From NCBI GenBank assembly GCA_016795285.1, contig JAEUIC010000005.1, positions 372,001 through 436,000 of the forward strand: a DNA stretch of 64,000 nt. The letters are read 5' to 3'. Within the stretch, counting starts at the first letter, position 1. Every line of letters starts with the position of its first letter. Below, piece after piece: positions 41,297 through 49,706 of this stretch. A program made the position numbers and the translations under genes. This DNA comes from Planctomycetota bacterium (GTDB taxonomy: Bacteria; Planctomycetota; B15-G4; SIAN01). The notes beneath the pieces are model-generated. The model did no database searches. It was given only the letters and a program-made list of their open reading frames with translations, and had not been told where the DNA came from.

Positions 41297-43582
41297 TCAT
41301 CGCGGCGACTCGCCGGCGCCGAAGCGGAACGGGCGGAGCGGGACGGGCTCGGCCGCCGTCGCCCCCTCGATCAGGCGCCACGCGCGCTCCGTCGCCAGCG
41401 GGCCGAAGCGCGACAACGCGCCCGAGCCGGGCCAGCGCACCTCGACCGCGGTGATGGCGGTGGCGTCACCGAGCCCGAGTTCCGCGCGCAACGACGACGA
41501 GCCGAAGCTGCCGCCGGTCGAAACCACGTGGTGGAGCGTGCGCGGGCCGGTCGGCGTCTCGAGCTCGACGCGCACGCGCGCACCGATGGCGCTGCGATTC
41601 GCCTTCGTGCCTTGCAGGTGGAGCGTCACCCAGCGATGCGCGTGGCCCGGGTTCTCGTAGAGGACGTTCGGGTAGACGTCGCCGTCGAAGAAGCCGCCCA
41701 CCTCGAGGAAGAGGTCGAGGTCGCCGTCGTCGTCGAGGTCGCCGAGCGCCACCGCGTGCCCCTTCTGCAGGTGGCCGGTGCCCGAGGCGAAGGTGACGTC
41801 GAGGAAGCGCTGGCCGCCGTCGTTCTTGTAGAGGCGGTTGGGCAGCAGCGCGTCGAGCGGCGGCGAGCCGTTGCCGAGGTAGATCTCGTCGAAGCCGTCG
41901 CCATCGAGGTCGCCGAAGTTCGATCCCATCGAGAGGATCGCGCGGTCGAGGCCGGCGGCCGCAGCGCACTCGGTGAATCGACCGCCGTCGTTGCGAAAGA
42001 GGCGGCTCGGTGCGGCGGGCAGCTGCCCGTGCAGCACCTTGCCGACGTCGAAGGCGTAGTCGTTGGCGAGCGGCGCGTTGGTCCAGACGAAGAGATCGTC
42101 GTCGCCATCCTGGTCGTGGTCGTTGAACCACGCCGGGAAGCTCATCTTGACCCCCTCGTCGAGGCCGGCCGCCGCGGTGGCCTCCTCGAAGCGGAAGCTC
42201 GGCGCGCCCGACGCGGCGACGTTGCGCAGCAGCACGTTGCGGCCGTTGCGCTTCGAGTAGTAGAGGTCGCACCGCCCGTCGCCGTCGTAGTCGGCGGCCG
42301 CGACCCCCTTGATCCAGCCGATCTCGGCCGCGCCCACTCGCTCCCCGACCTCCTCGAAGCGGCCGTCGCCGCGGTTCCAGTAGAGCTCGGCAGGATGCTC
42401 GTCGTCGTCGCCCGGCTCGGTCTCGTTGCCGACCACGAGGTCGAGGAAGCCGTCGCCGTCGAAGTCGCGCCACTGCGCCGTCTGCGTCGGATGGAAGGAG
42501 AGCAGCCCCGCCTCCTCGGTCACGTCCTCGAAGCGGCCGTCGCCCGTGTTGCGCAAGAGCGAGTTGGGCACGAGCCCCTCCTCGCCCCACCACGCGCCGC
42601 GCAGCACCAGCACGTCGGCGTCGCCGTCGTTGTCGTAGTCGGCGTGCACGGCGTTCAAGCCGCCGAGCAACCCGTCGAGCCCCGCCTCGCGCGCGCGATC
42701 GACGAAGGTGCCGTCGCCGCGGTTCACGTAGAGGTGGATCGGTTCGCTCACGCCGATCGAGCAGGTGAAGAGGTCCAAGCGGCCATCGCCGTCGAAGTCC
42801 TCGACGCAGGCGCCGCCGGAGAGGCTCGTGTCGGCGATGCCGGCCTGCGGCGCGACGTTGCGCAGGCGCGGGAAGTCGGCCTGCGACTCGAAGGTGGCGG
42901 CGGGGACGCGGTAGCGCTCGGGCACGGCGTCGGGCCAGCGGCCGAGCGTCATCGCCGCGAGGTTCAGGAGCCAGCGCGCGTCGAGGTCGTCGGGGTGGCG
43001 CTCGAGCAGCTCCACGTAGAGCGGGATCGCCTCCTCCGAGCCGCGCCGCGCTGCGTGCTGCGCCGAGGGGGCGATCGGCAGCACGCACGACTCGCAGCAG
43101 TTCTTCTGCAGGCAGTTCTCGACCTCGCCGAGGCGCAGCCAGCAGAGCGCGCGCCAGCGGAGGAACTCGTCGCCCGCCGCGGCGTGGTCGGGCGAGCCGG
43201 CCGCGAGGCCGCTCTTCGCGGCGAAGGCGCGTTCGCAGGCGTCGAGCTCGGCCAGCGCCGCCATCGGATCGCCGCCGTGCAGCAGCTCCTTGGCGAGCTG
43301 CAGCCGCTGCCGCCACTCCTTCGGGCCGCCGGCGGCGTCCTCGACCTGCTCGCGCCGCCACGGGATGCGCAGCGAGTTCCAGCAGTAGGCGCGCTTCGCG
43401 GTCGCGTCGCGCTCCTGCGCCCACTCCTCGAGCCGCTCGATCATCTCGAGGGTGCCGAGGCTGCGCGGATCGCCCGGCGCGCGCACCGGGCCGCGCGGCC
43501 AGGCGAGCCAGGCGCCCGCGGCACCGAGTGCGACGGCGGCGGCGAGGAGGAGGGGGCGCCAGCGAGAGGGAGCCTCGGACAC
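41297..43582 (-). CDS. CRTAC1-family FG-GAP/ASPIC-UnbV protein, tandem copy B
   Basis: 761 residues with the same design as copy A: anchor helix (~10-28), helical region with LENC-type motif CLQKNCCESCVLPIAP, seven-bladed FG-GAP propeller with D.DGDG loops, and a C-terminal ASPIC/UnbV domain (RVRVELETPTGPR, VRWPGSGALSRFG). Chosen start: GTG 43582 with GAGG 6 bases upstream; a GTG at 43618 would add 12 residues ahead of the anchor. It is the upstream member of a tandem pair with 52 bases between the genes, so the pair is probably one transcript. Confidence 0.85.
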   Translation of the reverse strand: MSEAPSRWRPLLLAAAVALGAAGAWLAWPRGPVRAPGDPRSLGTLEMIERLEEWAQERDATAKRAYCWNSLRIPWRREQVEDAAGGPKEWRQRLQLAKELLHGGDPMAALAELDACERAFAAKSGLAAGSPDHAAAGDEFLRWRALCWLRLGEVENCLQKNCCESCVLPIAPSAQHAARRGSEEAIPLYVELLERHPDDLDARWLLNLAAMTLGRWPDAVPERYRVPAATFESQADFPRLRNVAPQAGIADTSLSGGACVEDFDGDGRLDLFTCSIGVSEPIHLYVNRGDGTFVDRAREAGLDGLLGGLNAVHADYDNDGDADVLVLRGAWWGEEGLVPNSLLRNTGDGRFEDVTEEAGLLSFHPTQTAQWRDFDGDGFLDLVVGNETEPGDDDEHPAELYWNRGDGRFEEVGERVGAAEIGWIKGVAAADYDGDGRCDLYYSKRNGRNVLLRNVAASGAPSFRFEEATAAAGLDEGVKMSFPAWFNDHDQDGDDDLFVWTNAPLANDYAFDVGKVLHGQLPAAPSRLFRNDGGRFTECAAAAGLDRAILSMGSNFGDLDGDGFDEIYLGNGSPPLDALLPNRLYKNDGGQRFLDVTFASGTGHLQKGHAVALGDLDDDGDLDLFLEVGGFFDGDVYPNVLYENPGHAHRWVTLHLQGTKANRSAIGARVRVELETPTGPRTLHHVVSTGGSFGSSSLRAELGLGDATAITAVEVRWPGSGALSRFGPLATERAWRLIEGATAAEPVPLRPFRFGAGESPR

Positions 43583-43817
43583 GAGCGCCTCACGGTCAAG
43601 AAATGGAAACGATGGCACGGTCGTCGGACGGAATCGCCCGCCGGGTGGGACGTCTTACCGCAGGTCGCCCTGCGCCGCCGACCGCCGCCTCGGCGGCCGC
43701 CACCTCGAGGCCGCTCGCCGACTGCCCACTGGCAAGCGACGCGCCGCGTCGCTTCAATGTCGCCCGCTTTGCCGGCCTCGGACGCTCGCGCCCGCGGCCC
43801 TCACGACGCACTCATGC

Positions 43818-43893
43818 AGGGGTGTAGCTCAATTGGCAGAGCGGATGATTCCAAATCATCAGGTTGCGGGTTCGATTCCTGCCGCCCCTGCCA
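43818..43893 (+). tRNA. tRNA-Trp (anticodon CCA), CCA end encoded
   Basis: Complete cloverleaf of 76 bases. The acceptor AGGGGTG pairs with CGCCCCT, the D-arm starts TAGCTC, the anticodon loop TTCCAAA has CCA between 5-bp stems, and the T-arm GCGGGTTCGATTCCTGC is followed by discriminator G and CCA. Its 3' 28 bases recur at 46682-46709. Confidence 0.97.
43866..43893 (+). repeat. putative attachment site, copy within tRNA-Trp
   Basis: The 3' part of tRNA-Trp (T-arm, acceptor strand and CCA). It is 27 of 28 bases identical to 46682-46709; only the C before cctgcca differs (G there). Confidence 0.55.
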
Positions 43894-44025
43894 TTCGTGC
43901 CGTCGGTCACCGAACGGCTCCACGCCGCTCGATGGGCCGATCCGCCCGCAGCCCGTCCGGCCGCTCGGCGAGTCGATCGGGCAGGCGGGCAGTGCAGCGA
44001 TGCCGGCCGCGAGAGCTCGCCGCGA

Positions 44026-45612
44026 TCACGGGATCGTGACGCTGACGCAATTGGTCCAAGCGCCGTCCTTGTTGCGGCCGCCGAGACGCGGACCGATGAG
44101 CGCCTGCGAGAGCAGCGTCATCCCCGACAGCGACGAGTCGTTCGGGATGTCGACCTGCAGCGTGAACTGGTCGAACGGCCAGAGCGGCACCCAGAAGAGC
44201 AGGTAGCTCGGGTCGATGCAGAGCGTGCCGTCGAACGGCTTGGTCTTGAGCGAGACCGCCGGCGGGAAGCCGGCGATGGCGTAGATCGCGTTCAGCGAGT
44301 CGCAATAGAAGTCGAGCGTCAGCGTGCCGCCGAGGACGGGGTCGCCGGTGACGAGCAGCGCGGGCGAGTAGATGAAGCCGTCCGCCAGCACGCCTTCGCC
44401 GTAGGCGTTGGCGACGCCGACTTCGACCGGCCCCGGATCGCCGAGCGGCAGGTCGCAGGTGAGCGTCGAGTCGTCGAGGACGACTACGTTGGAGGCGAAC
44501 GAGGAGCCGAGGCGGGCCGAGAGCGGGGCTCCGATCGTGAAGCCGTTTCCTGAAACTGTGATCGTCCCGCCCGAGTCGTACCGCGCTCGCATGGGTGAGA
44601 CTGCGATGACAGATGGAGCAAAGGACGCTTCGTCAGCTCCCATGTCCGGCGCGGCACCCAAGGTCCGAGGCTGTCCGTCAACATCCTCAAGCGGGAGACC
44701 TGGAACAAGCGGATCACCCGCGTCGATGCAAGGTGAACCGAGAGAGAGGTGGAAGTCACCGCCTAATGCGTCAACAAAGAGTGGGTCGACGTCGACGTTG
44801 CCATTACCCTGCCACCCGCCCTCAATATTCGAACTCTGAACGATGAACTGTCCTGAGTCGTGCGCGCCAAGTTGCTCGCCAGTGTTCGAGCGAACGATCG
44901 AGTTGTTGACGGTTACCGACTGGATGACGGCCAAGATCCCACTGCCGCCAGTCGGAGCATTGTTACCGAAGACGGTGCAGTTCGTGATGGTGATTGCCAC
45001 GTCGTAGCATTGGACTCCGCCACCTGCGCCCGTCGCACTGTTGCCGTAGATGACATTGGATTCGATCGTGGGAGTCGCACCCGACTCGAAGCTCAGACCT
45101 CCGCCGTCCCCTTGAACGATGTTGAGGGAGATAGTGTTTCTCGCGATCAGCGGGGAGCCGACATCACACCGAATGCCGCCACCGTTCGAGCCTGCTGAAC
45201 TTGTGCTTGCCGAGTTACTTGTAACTACGTTGTCCAGAATGCTCGGAGCGCTACTCGACACCCTGATGCCGCCTCCGTACTGTGCGTTCCCGTTCGTGAT
45301 CGTGAATCCCTGAAGTATGGAATCGCGCCCTTCGCCACTTTGGAAGATCACTACGCTGTCTCGTTGACCACCGTCGATCGTCGTCAAGCTCGCTCCATCG
45401 CTGCTCCGCACCTTGATGGCCTTGCCCTTGAAGTCGATGTTCTCGACATAGGTTCCCGGCGCGACGAGCACGGTGTCGCCAGGCGATGCGGCGTCGATCG
45501 CGCCTTGGATGGTCGACACGTCGGCCGGGACGTTGATCGTGCCGGCGAACGACGACTCATCGAAGAACGCGGCAAACATGCAGACGGCGCCGAGACGAGT
45601 GAAGTGACTCAT
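44026..45612 (-). CDS. secreted right-handed beta-helix protein with IPT/TIG domain
   Basis: 528 residues. Signal peptide ~1-23. The pectate-lyase-like helix (about 25-300) opens with INVPADVSTIQGAIDAASPGDTVLVAPGTY, here seen as STIQGAIDAA and GDTVLVAPGTYVENI. Repeated coils carry GGGI, GGGL and GGGV turns, and the region ends in GSPCIDAGDP and DMGADE, typical of polymorphic outer-membrane or choice-of-anchor proteins. An IPT/TIG-like domain follows (SPMRARYDSGGTITVSGNGF, about 340-415), then a C-terminal domain of unknown type. Base composition is lower in GC than its neighbours, especially in the helix. Start: ATG 45612 with GAGGGG upstream. It is the main gene of the segment after tRNA-Trp. 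Confidence 0.8.
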   Translation of the reverse strand: MSHFTRLGAVCMFAAFFDESSFAGTINVPADVSTIQGAIDAASPGDTVLVAPGTYVENIDFKGKAIKVRSSDGASLTTIDGGQRDSVVIFQSGEGRDSILQGFTITNGNAQYGGGIRVSSSAPSILDNVVTSNSASTSSAGSNGGGIRCDVGSPLIARNTISLNIVQGDGGGLSFESGATPTIESNVIYGNSATGAGGGVQCYDVAITITNCTVFGNNAPTGGSGILAVIQSVTVNNSIVRSNTGEQLGAHDSGQFIVQSSNIEGGWQGNGNVDVDPLFVDALGGDFHLSLGSPCIDAGDPLVPGLPLEDVDGQPRTLGAAPDMGADEASFAPSVIAVSPMRARYDSGGTITVSGNGFTIGAPLSARLGSSFASNVVVLDDSTLTCDLPLGDPGPVEVGVANAYGEGVLADGFIYSPALLVTGDPVLGGTLTLDFYCDSLNAIYAIAGFPPAVSLKTKPFDGTLCIDPSYLLFWVPLWPFDQFTLQVDIPNDSSLSGMTLLSQALIGPRLGGRNKDGAWTNCVSVTIP

Positions 45613-45864
45613 GGGCCCCTCGAATTGAACTCATGGACCGGCGGACAGCAGGGGAGCCAAGGTATCGCTTCGCGCCGCTTTGCAAAGGTCTCGGGTTTGG
45701 CTCGTGTGAGCGCGGTGGGGCCCCATCACCCCACGCCGAGGTCAGGACTTCCCCTCCCCTCACGGGGTGAGCCGAGAGCGATCGACGCGGCCGCACTGGT
45801 GACCTTCAAGCCGTCGGACTACCCTCGCGCGTCGCTCAGTCGAGGGACCATTCGGAGGATCGCC

Positions 45865-46440
45865 ATGAACCGTTCGAACGCCGTCGGTGCGGCGCTGCTC
45901 GTCGTCGGATTGCTGCTTGGGGGGTTGATCGTCGAGCGCGCTGGTGCGCAGGCGAGGACGACGAAGATCAGGAGCTGGCCCCCGGAACCGCAGGACATCG
46001 TCCAACTTCGTGGCGCGTCGGTCGGCCTGGACGATGGGGACATGTTCACGGTGTTCACGGTGCCTAACGATCGTTGGTTGGTGCTTACGGAACCGGCCGT
46101 CGGCGGCTACGGCGAGTACGATCCCACTACCGGAAACTTCCTCAGCGTCTCCAACCAGTATTTCTCAATCGTTGCCGACTCGCGCGGCGTGTCCCGAACG
46201 ATCCTCAATCCCATCGAGTTTCCGGCGCTTGGATCAAACAACCTGCCCACCGGCGGAAGCGTCGACTCGCGCTTCTACCCTACGACATCCGGGCCCTCTC
46301 AACTCGCTTCCGTCGTGGGGATCGCCCTTGAGCCAGGCACGGCATTGAAGATCCGCTACGCCAACTCCCTGGACGTGAAGGGCGACAACCTGCAAGCCCA
46401 CGCCCAATGGAACCTGATCGGCTACCTCACCGATCGCTAA
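45865..46440 (+). CDS. secreted protein, unknown
   Basis: 191 residues with a signal peptide or anchor (residues ~8-27, ending RAGAQA). The mature part is beta-rich (GDMFTVFTVPNDRWLVLTEP, later TALKIRYANSLDV and AQWNLIGYLTDR), suggesting a single jelly-roll-like domain. No family is recognised. Start: ATG 45865 with GGAGG 6 bases upstream. GC is lower than in flanking genes, as for the adjacent beta-helix gene, which supports common origin by transfer. Confidence 0.62.
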   Translation: MNRSNAVGAALLVVGLLLGGLIVERAGAQARTTKIRSWPPEPQDIVQLRGASVGLDDGDMFTVFTVPNDRWLVLTEPAVGGYGEYDPTTGNFLSVSNQYFSIVADSRGVSRTILNPIEFPALGSNNLPTGGSVDSRFYPTTSGPSQLASVVGIALEPGTALKIRYANSLDVKGDNLQAHAQWNLIGYLTDR

Positions 46441-46741
46441 TGCAGACGACTCGCGCCCGACTTCCACGCGCTCCGCCCAACGAGCATCGTCGCGACCATC
46501 GTGCCCTGCCACCGAATCCGGCAACGACCGGATTCAACCCGGTCGCGACCGCGATCCCCCGGCGGACTCCGCGGCGGCTCGCTACGCCTTGCGAGCGAGG
46601 CGATGCGTACGAAGGCCCGCGCCCGTGGGACCTTCCGCGCGGATCGACGGGCCGGGCGAGCGTGTTTCCAGGCATCCGTTGGCGGGTTCGATTCCTGCCG
46701 CGCCTGCCAGTCCGGCGTGACTTCGCCCGGCGCGCACCTTC
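46441..46741. other. intergenic, 301 bp, with a tRNA-Trp 3' fragment
   Basis: This gap separates the end of the lower-GC segment from the helicase gene (convergent). It contains the 28-base copy of the tRNA-Trp 3' end. Upstream of that fragment no D-arm or acceptor partner can be found, so it is not an intact tRNA. Confidence 0.7.
46682..46709 (+). repeat. tRNA-Trp 3'-end fragment, putative attachment-site copy
   Basis: T-arm, acceptor 3' strand and CCA of tRNA-Trp with one mismatch. It marks the far end of the 2.8-kb lower-GC segment that starts at tRNA-Trp. Confidence 0.55.
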
Positions 46742-47899
46742 CTACCGTCTCGGCCCCTCCGGCCCCTCGTCCGCTGCCACCACCCTTCCTTCCCGCAAGC
46801 GCACCGCGTGCAGCTCGATGCCGAGCTCGCGCGCGAAGCGGTCGATCAGGCGCAGCTCGGTCTGGCCGAGCAGCGTGATGGCGGTGCCGGTGGCGCCGGC
46901 GCGCGCGGTGCGGCCGACGCGGTGGAGGTAGGCCTTGCTCAGCGTCGGGACGTCGAGGTTGAAGACGTGGCTGACGCCGGCGATGTCGAGGCCGCGCGCG
47001 GCGACGTCGGAAGCGAGGAGCACGCGCACCTTGCCGCGCCGGAAGTCGTCCATCGCCTCCTTGCGGTCGAGCTTGCCGAAGGCGCCGTGCAGGTCGGCGA
47101 CGGCGATGTGGTGGTACTCGAGCTTGGCCGCCACCTCCTCCGCGGTCTCGTTGCGATGGACGAAGACGATGGCGCGCTCGGGCTCGAGCGCGTGGAGGAG
47201 CTTGCGCAGCAGGTCGGGCTTGTCGCGCGCTTCGCAGACGAGGTAGAGGTGCTCGATCGCGGCGCTGATCGGCGCGGCCGCGGTGGCGACGACGACGTGG
47301 TCGGGCGCGATCTTCGCCGCCGTCGCGCTCGCCTCGGGCGTCTCGGTCGCGGAGACGAAGAGCGTCTGGCGGCGGCGCGGCAGCGCGCGCACGATCGCGT
47401 CGATCAACGGCAGCCCCTCGGCGGCCAGCAACCGATCGGCCTCGTCGAGCACGAGGCACTTCACCAGGTGGACCTTCAGCTTGCCGGCGCGCAGCAGGTC
47501 GACCACGCGTCCCGGCGTCCCCACCACCACGTGCGGCTTCTTCTTCAGCTTCTCGACCTGCCGATCGAGCGGCGTGCCCCCGATCAGCAGCACGCTGCGC
47601 AGCGCGAGGCCGGCGGCGGTGGCGAGGTCGCAGCAGGCGCGGTGGATCTGGATCGCGAGCTCGTGGGTCGGCGCGAGGACCACGACCTGCGTCGCCGCCT
47701 CCTCGACGACGATGCGCGCGAAGAGCGGCAGCAGGTAGGCGAGCGTCTTGCCCGTCCCCGTCTCGGCGCGCAGATACGCGTCCTTGCCCTCCGCGAGCAG
47801 CGGCAGCGCGGCCGCCTGGATCGCGGTCGGCACCGTGATCTTCTGCCGTGCCAGCGCGGCGATCAGCGCCGGCGCCACCTTCAGCTCCTCGAACGTCAT
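46742..47899 (-). CDS. DEAD-box RNA helicase
   Basis: 385 residues, a minimal two-RecA-domain helicase. Q-motif Phe3 and Gln28 (VPTAIQ), Walker A AETGTGKT (45-52), APTHELAIQ, TPGRVVDLL, DEAD motif LDEADRLL, motif III SATE, and C-terminal VFVHRNETAEE, ASDVAARGLDI and HRVGRTARAG are present. No C-terminal extension of the CsdA/RhlE type beyond ~35 residues. It unwinds RNA, probably in ribosome assembly or mRNA decay. Start: ATG 47899, preceded by a G-run. The leader contains a four-unit 15-bp repeat. Confidence 0.92.
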   Translation of the reverse strand: MTFEELKVAPALIAALARQKITVPTAIQAAALPLLAEGKDAYLRAETGTGKTLAYLLPLFARIVVEEAATQVVVLAPTHELAIQIHRACCDLATAAGLALRSVLLIGGTPLDRQVEKLKKKPHVVVGTPGRVVDLLRAGKLKVHLVKCLVLDEADRLLAAEGLPLIDAIVRALPRRRQTLFVSATETPEASATAAKIAPDHVVVATAAAPISAAIEHLYLVCEARDKPDLLRKLLHALEPERAIVFVHRNETAEEVAAKLEYHHIAVADLHGAFGKLDRKEAMDDFRRGKVRVLLASDVAARGLDIAGVSHVFNLDVPTLSKAYLHRVGRTARAGATGTAITLLGQTELRLIDRFARELGIELHAVRLREGRVVAADEGPEGPRR

Positions 47900-47918
47900 C
47901 GCCCCCCCTGCTCGTCGA

Positions 47919-47978
47919 TCTCTGGATCGTGGGTCTCTGGATCGTGGCTCGCTGGATCGTGGGTCGCTCGGTCGTGGA
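47919..47978. repeat. 15-bp minisatellite, four units
   Basis: Four consecutive copies of tctctggatcgtggg with a few changes, located 20-80 bases upstream of the helicase start, in its probable leader. Confidence 0.9.
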
Positions 47979-48110
47979 CCCGTCGCGCCGCCGCAGGTGT
48001 AGCGGCTCGCGGCCGCGGCGGCGCTACCTTTCTCGCCCGGTGACGGCGCGCGCCGCCTCTCGCTGCGACCTCGGGCGGCCGCGCGGCGTTCGAGCGAGGA
48101 GGCGGGAACG

Positions 48111-49667
48111 ATGGCAGCACCGAAGGCACCACCGAAGGCGGAAGCGAGCGCCGTCCCCGAGAGCAAGCCGTCGCGGCGCGTGCTGCGCCATCGCGACCTC
48201 TTCGAGAAACGCGACGCGCGCTTGAAGCAGCTGCTCTTCGCGACGCTGCTGCTCGGCACGCTGGCGAGCTTCAAGGTCACCCACCCGTCGGTGGCGCTCG
48301 CGCTCGACCACCAGCGGCTCGGCACGGAGCGGACCGCCTCCGCGGCGGAACTGGCCGCGCTCGCGCCGGGGAAGGCGCAGCTCGCCGAGGTGATGGGCGC
48401 GCTCGCTGCCGCGCGCGACGCGATCAAGCGGGCGCCGTGGCTCGCCACGGTCGAGACGCTGAAGGAGGGTTTCGCCACGCTGCGCCGCGCCGGCGAGGAG
48501 CAGCGCCGCGACCCCGCCGCCGCGCGCCGCTGGTACCGCGAGCGGCCCGAGCGGGAGCGCCTCGAGGGGCTCGAGCGCGAGGGCGCCGACCTCCGCCCTT
48601 GGGAGCAGCGCGCGCCCGAGCGGCGGCAACAGCCGACGCCCGAAGCGCGACCGCTCGACGAGCGGCCGCTCGATGAACGACCGCTCGATGGCCGCTCGCT
48701 CGACGAGCCGGCCTACGCGCCGCTTTCGATCGACGCCAACGCCGCCGGGCGGCTCGATGACGCCGCCTTCGCGAAGCTCTTCGGCGAGACGCTCGACCGC
48801 GCCGCCACCGAGCTCCTCGAGCGGACCGTCGCCACGATCCTCGACGCCATCGAGCAGGCGGTCCGCGCGCCGATCGAGCGTGCGCTCGCCGCGGCGACCC
48901 ACCTCGCGAGCGATCTCGGCGGCGTCCGCCAAGCGCTCGACGACCTCGCCCTGCGCCTCGCGAAGTGGCGCACCGACCACCTCGCGCAGCGCGAATGGCT
49001 CGCGACGCCCGACCAGAAGCGCCAGGAGGTGGAAGGGCTGAACGGCGTGATCGAGCGGTGGCGCCAAGCGCTCGAGGCGGAGCTCACGCCGCTGCAGCAG
49101 CAGCTCGAGCAGCGCGGGGCCGCCGCCAAGGAGCGCAGCGACGCGCTCGCGGCGCAGCAGGAGGGGATCGCCGCGCGCCAGCAGGAGCTCACCAAGAAGG
49201 TCGCCGACCTGCTGCCCGCGTGGATCAAGAACTTCGTCACCGTCGACGAGCTGGTGCGGCTCCTGCCGTTCGCGCTGGTGCTGCTGGCGGGGCTGATCGC
49301 GGTCGGCGCGGCGCTGACCCGCCACCACCACCTCGCCTCGCGCGCGCCGCTCCATCCCGATCCCGCGGAGCGGCGCGATCCGGCGCTCACCTCGAGCTGG
49401 ACGCTCGCCGATCGCGGGCTGCTCGGCACGCTCTGGACGACGCTGTGCTGGTGCGCCGCCACCGCCGCGTGGTGGTGGCTCACGCGCGATGCGCTGCAGT
49501 GCGCCGGCGCAATCTGGAACTCGCCCGCCTTCCCGCCGGCGAGCTTCTCGGTCGAGCCGCTGCTGGCGCTGCGCCACGCGCTCTGGCTCGGGCCGCTGCT
49601 GCTGGCCGTGGGGATCGGCGCCGCGTGGCGCGACTGGCAACGGGAGCAGCGCGCCGCCGCGCCGTGA
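48111..49667 (+). CDS. membrane protein with long coiled coil, unknown
   Basis: 518 residues. A basic cytoplasmic start, a membrane helix (about 40-58), a long helical and charged middle (about 70-395) including the repeat RPLDERPLDERPLDGRSLDE (residues ~180-199) and a coiled coil rich in Gln/Glu (LQQQLEQRGAAAKERSDALA), then three more helices (about 398-418, 445-465 and 490-510). Topology suggests an extracytoplasmic coiled-coil domain. No family is recognised. Start: ATG 48111 with GGAGG 8 bases upstream. It stands divergent from the helicase. Confidence 0.7.
   Translation: MAAPKAPPKAEASAVPESKPSRRVLRHRDLFEKRDARLKQLLFATLLLGTLASFKVTHPSVALALDHQRLGTERTASAAELAALAPGKAQLAEVMGALAAARDAIKRAPWLATVETLKEGFATLRRAGEEQRRDPAAARRWYRERPERERLEGLEREGADLRPWEQRAPERRQQPTPEARPLDERPLDERPLDGRSLDEPAYAPLSIDANAAGRLDDAAFAKLFGETLDRAATELLERTVATILDAIEQAVRAPIERALAAATHLASDLGGVRQALDDLALRLAKWRTDHLAQREWLATPDQKRQEVEGLNGVIERWRQALEAELTPLQQQLEQRGAAAKERSDALAAQQEGIAARQQELTKKVADLLPAWIKNFVTVDELVRLLPFALVLLAGLIAVGAALTRHHHLASRAPLHPDPAERRDPALTSSWTLADRGLLGTLWTTLCWCAATAAWWWLTRDALQCAGAIWNSPAFPPASFSVEPLLALRHALWLGPLLLAVGIGAAWRDWQREQRAAAP
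48648..48707. repeat. 15-bp coding tandem repeat, four units
   Basis: Four copies of cgaccgctcgatgaa-like sequence in frame, encoding the RPLDE repeats of the membrane protein. Confidence 0.88.
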
Positions 49668-49706
49668 CCCCACGCGCGGCACCGCGCGCGGGACTAGAGT
49701 CGGGCG

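Noticed and set aside
46640..46711. A second intact tRNA gene
   Set aside because: Only the T-arm, acceptor 3' strand and CCA are present; no matching acceptor 5' strand, D-arm or anticodon stem upstream.
47919..47978. CRISPR array
   Set aside because: The 15-bp units are directly adjacent without spacers and no cas genes are present.
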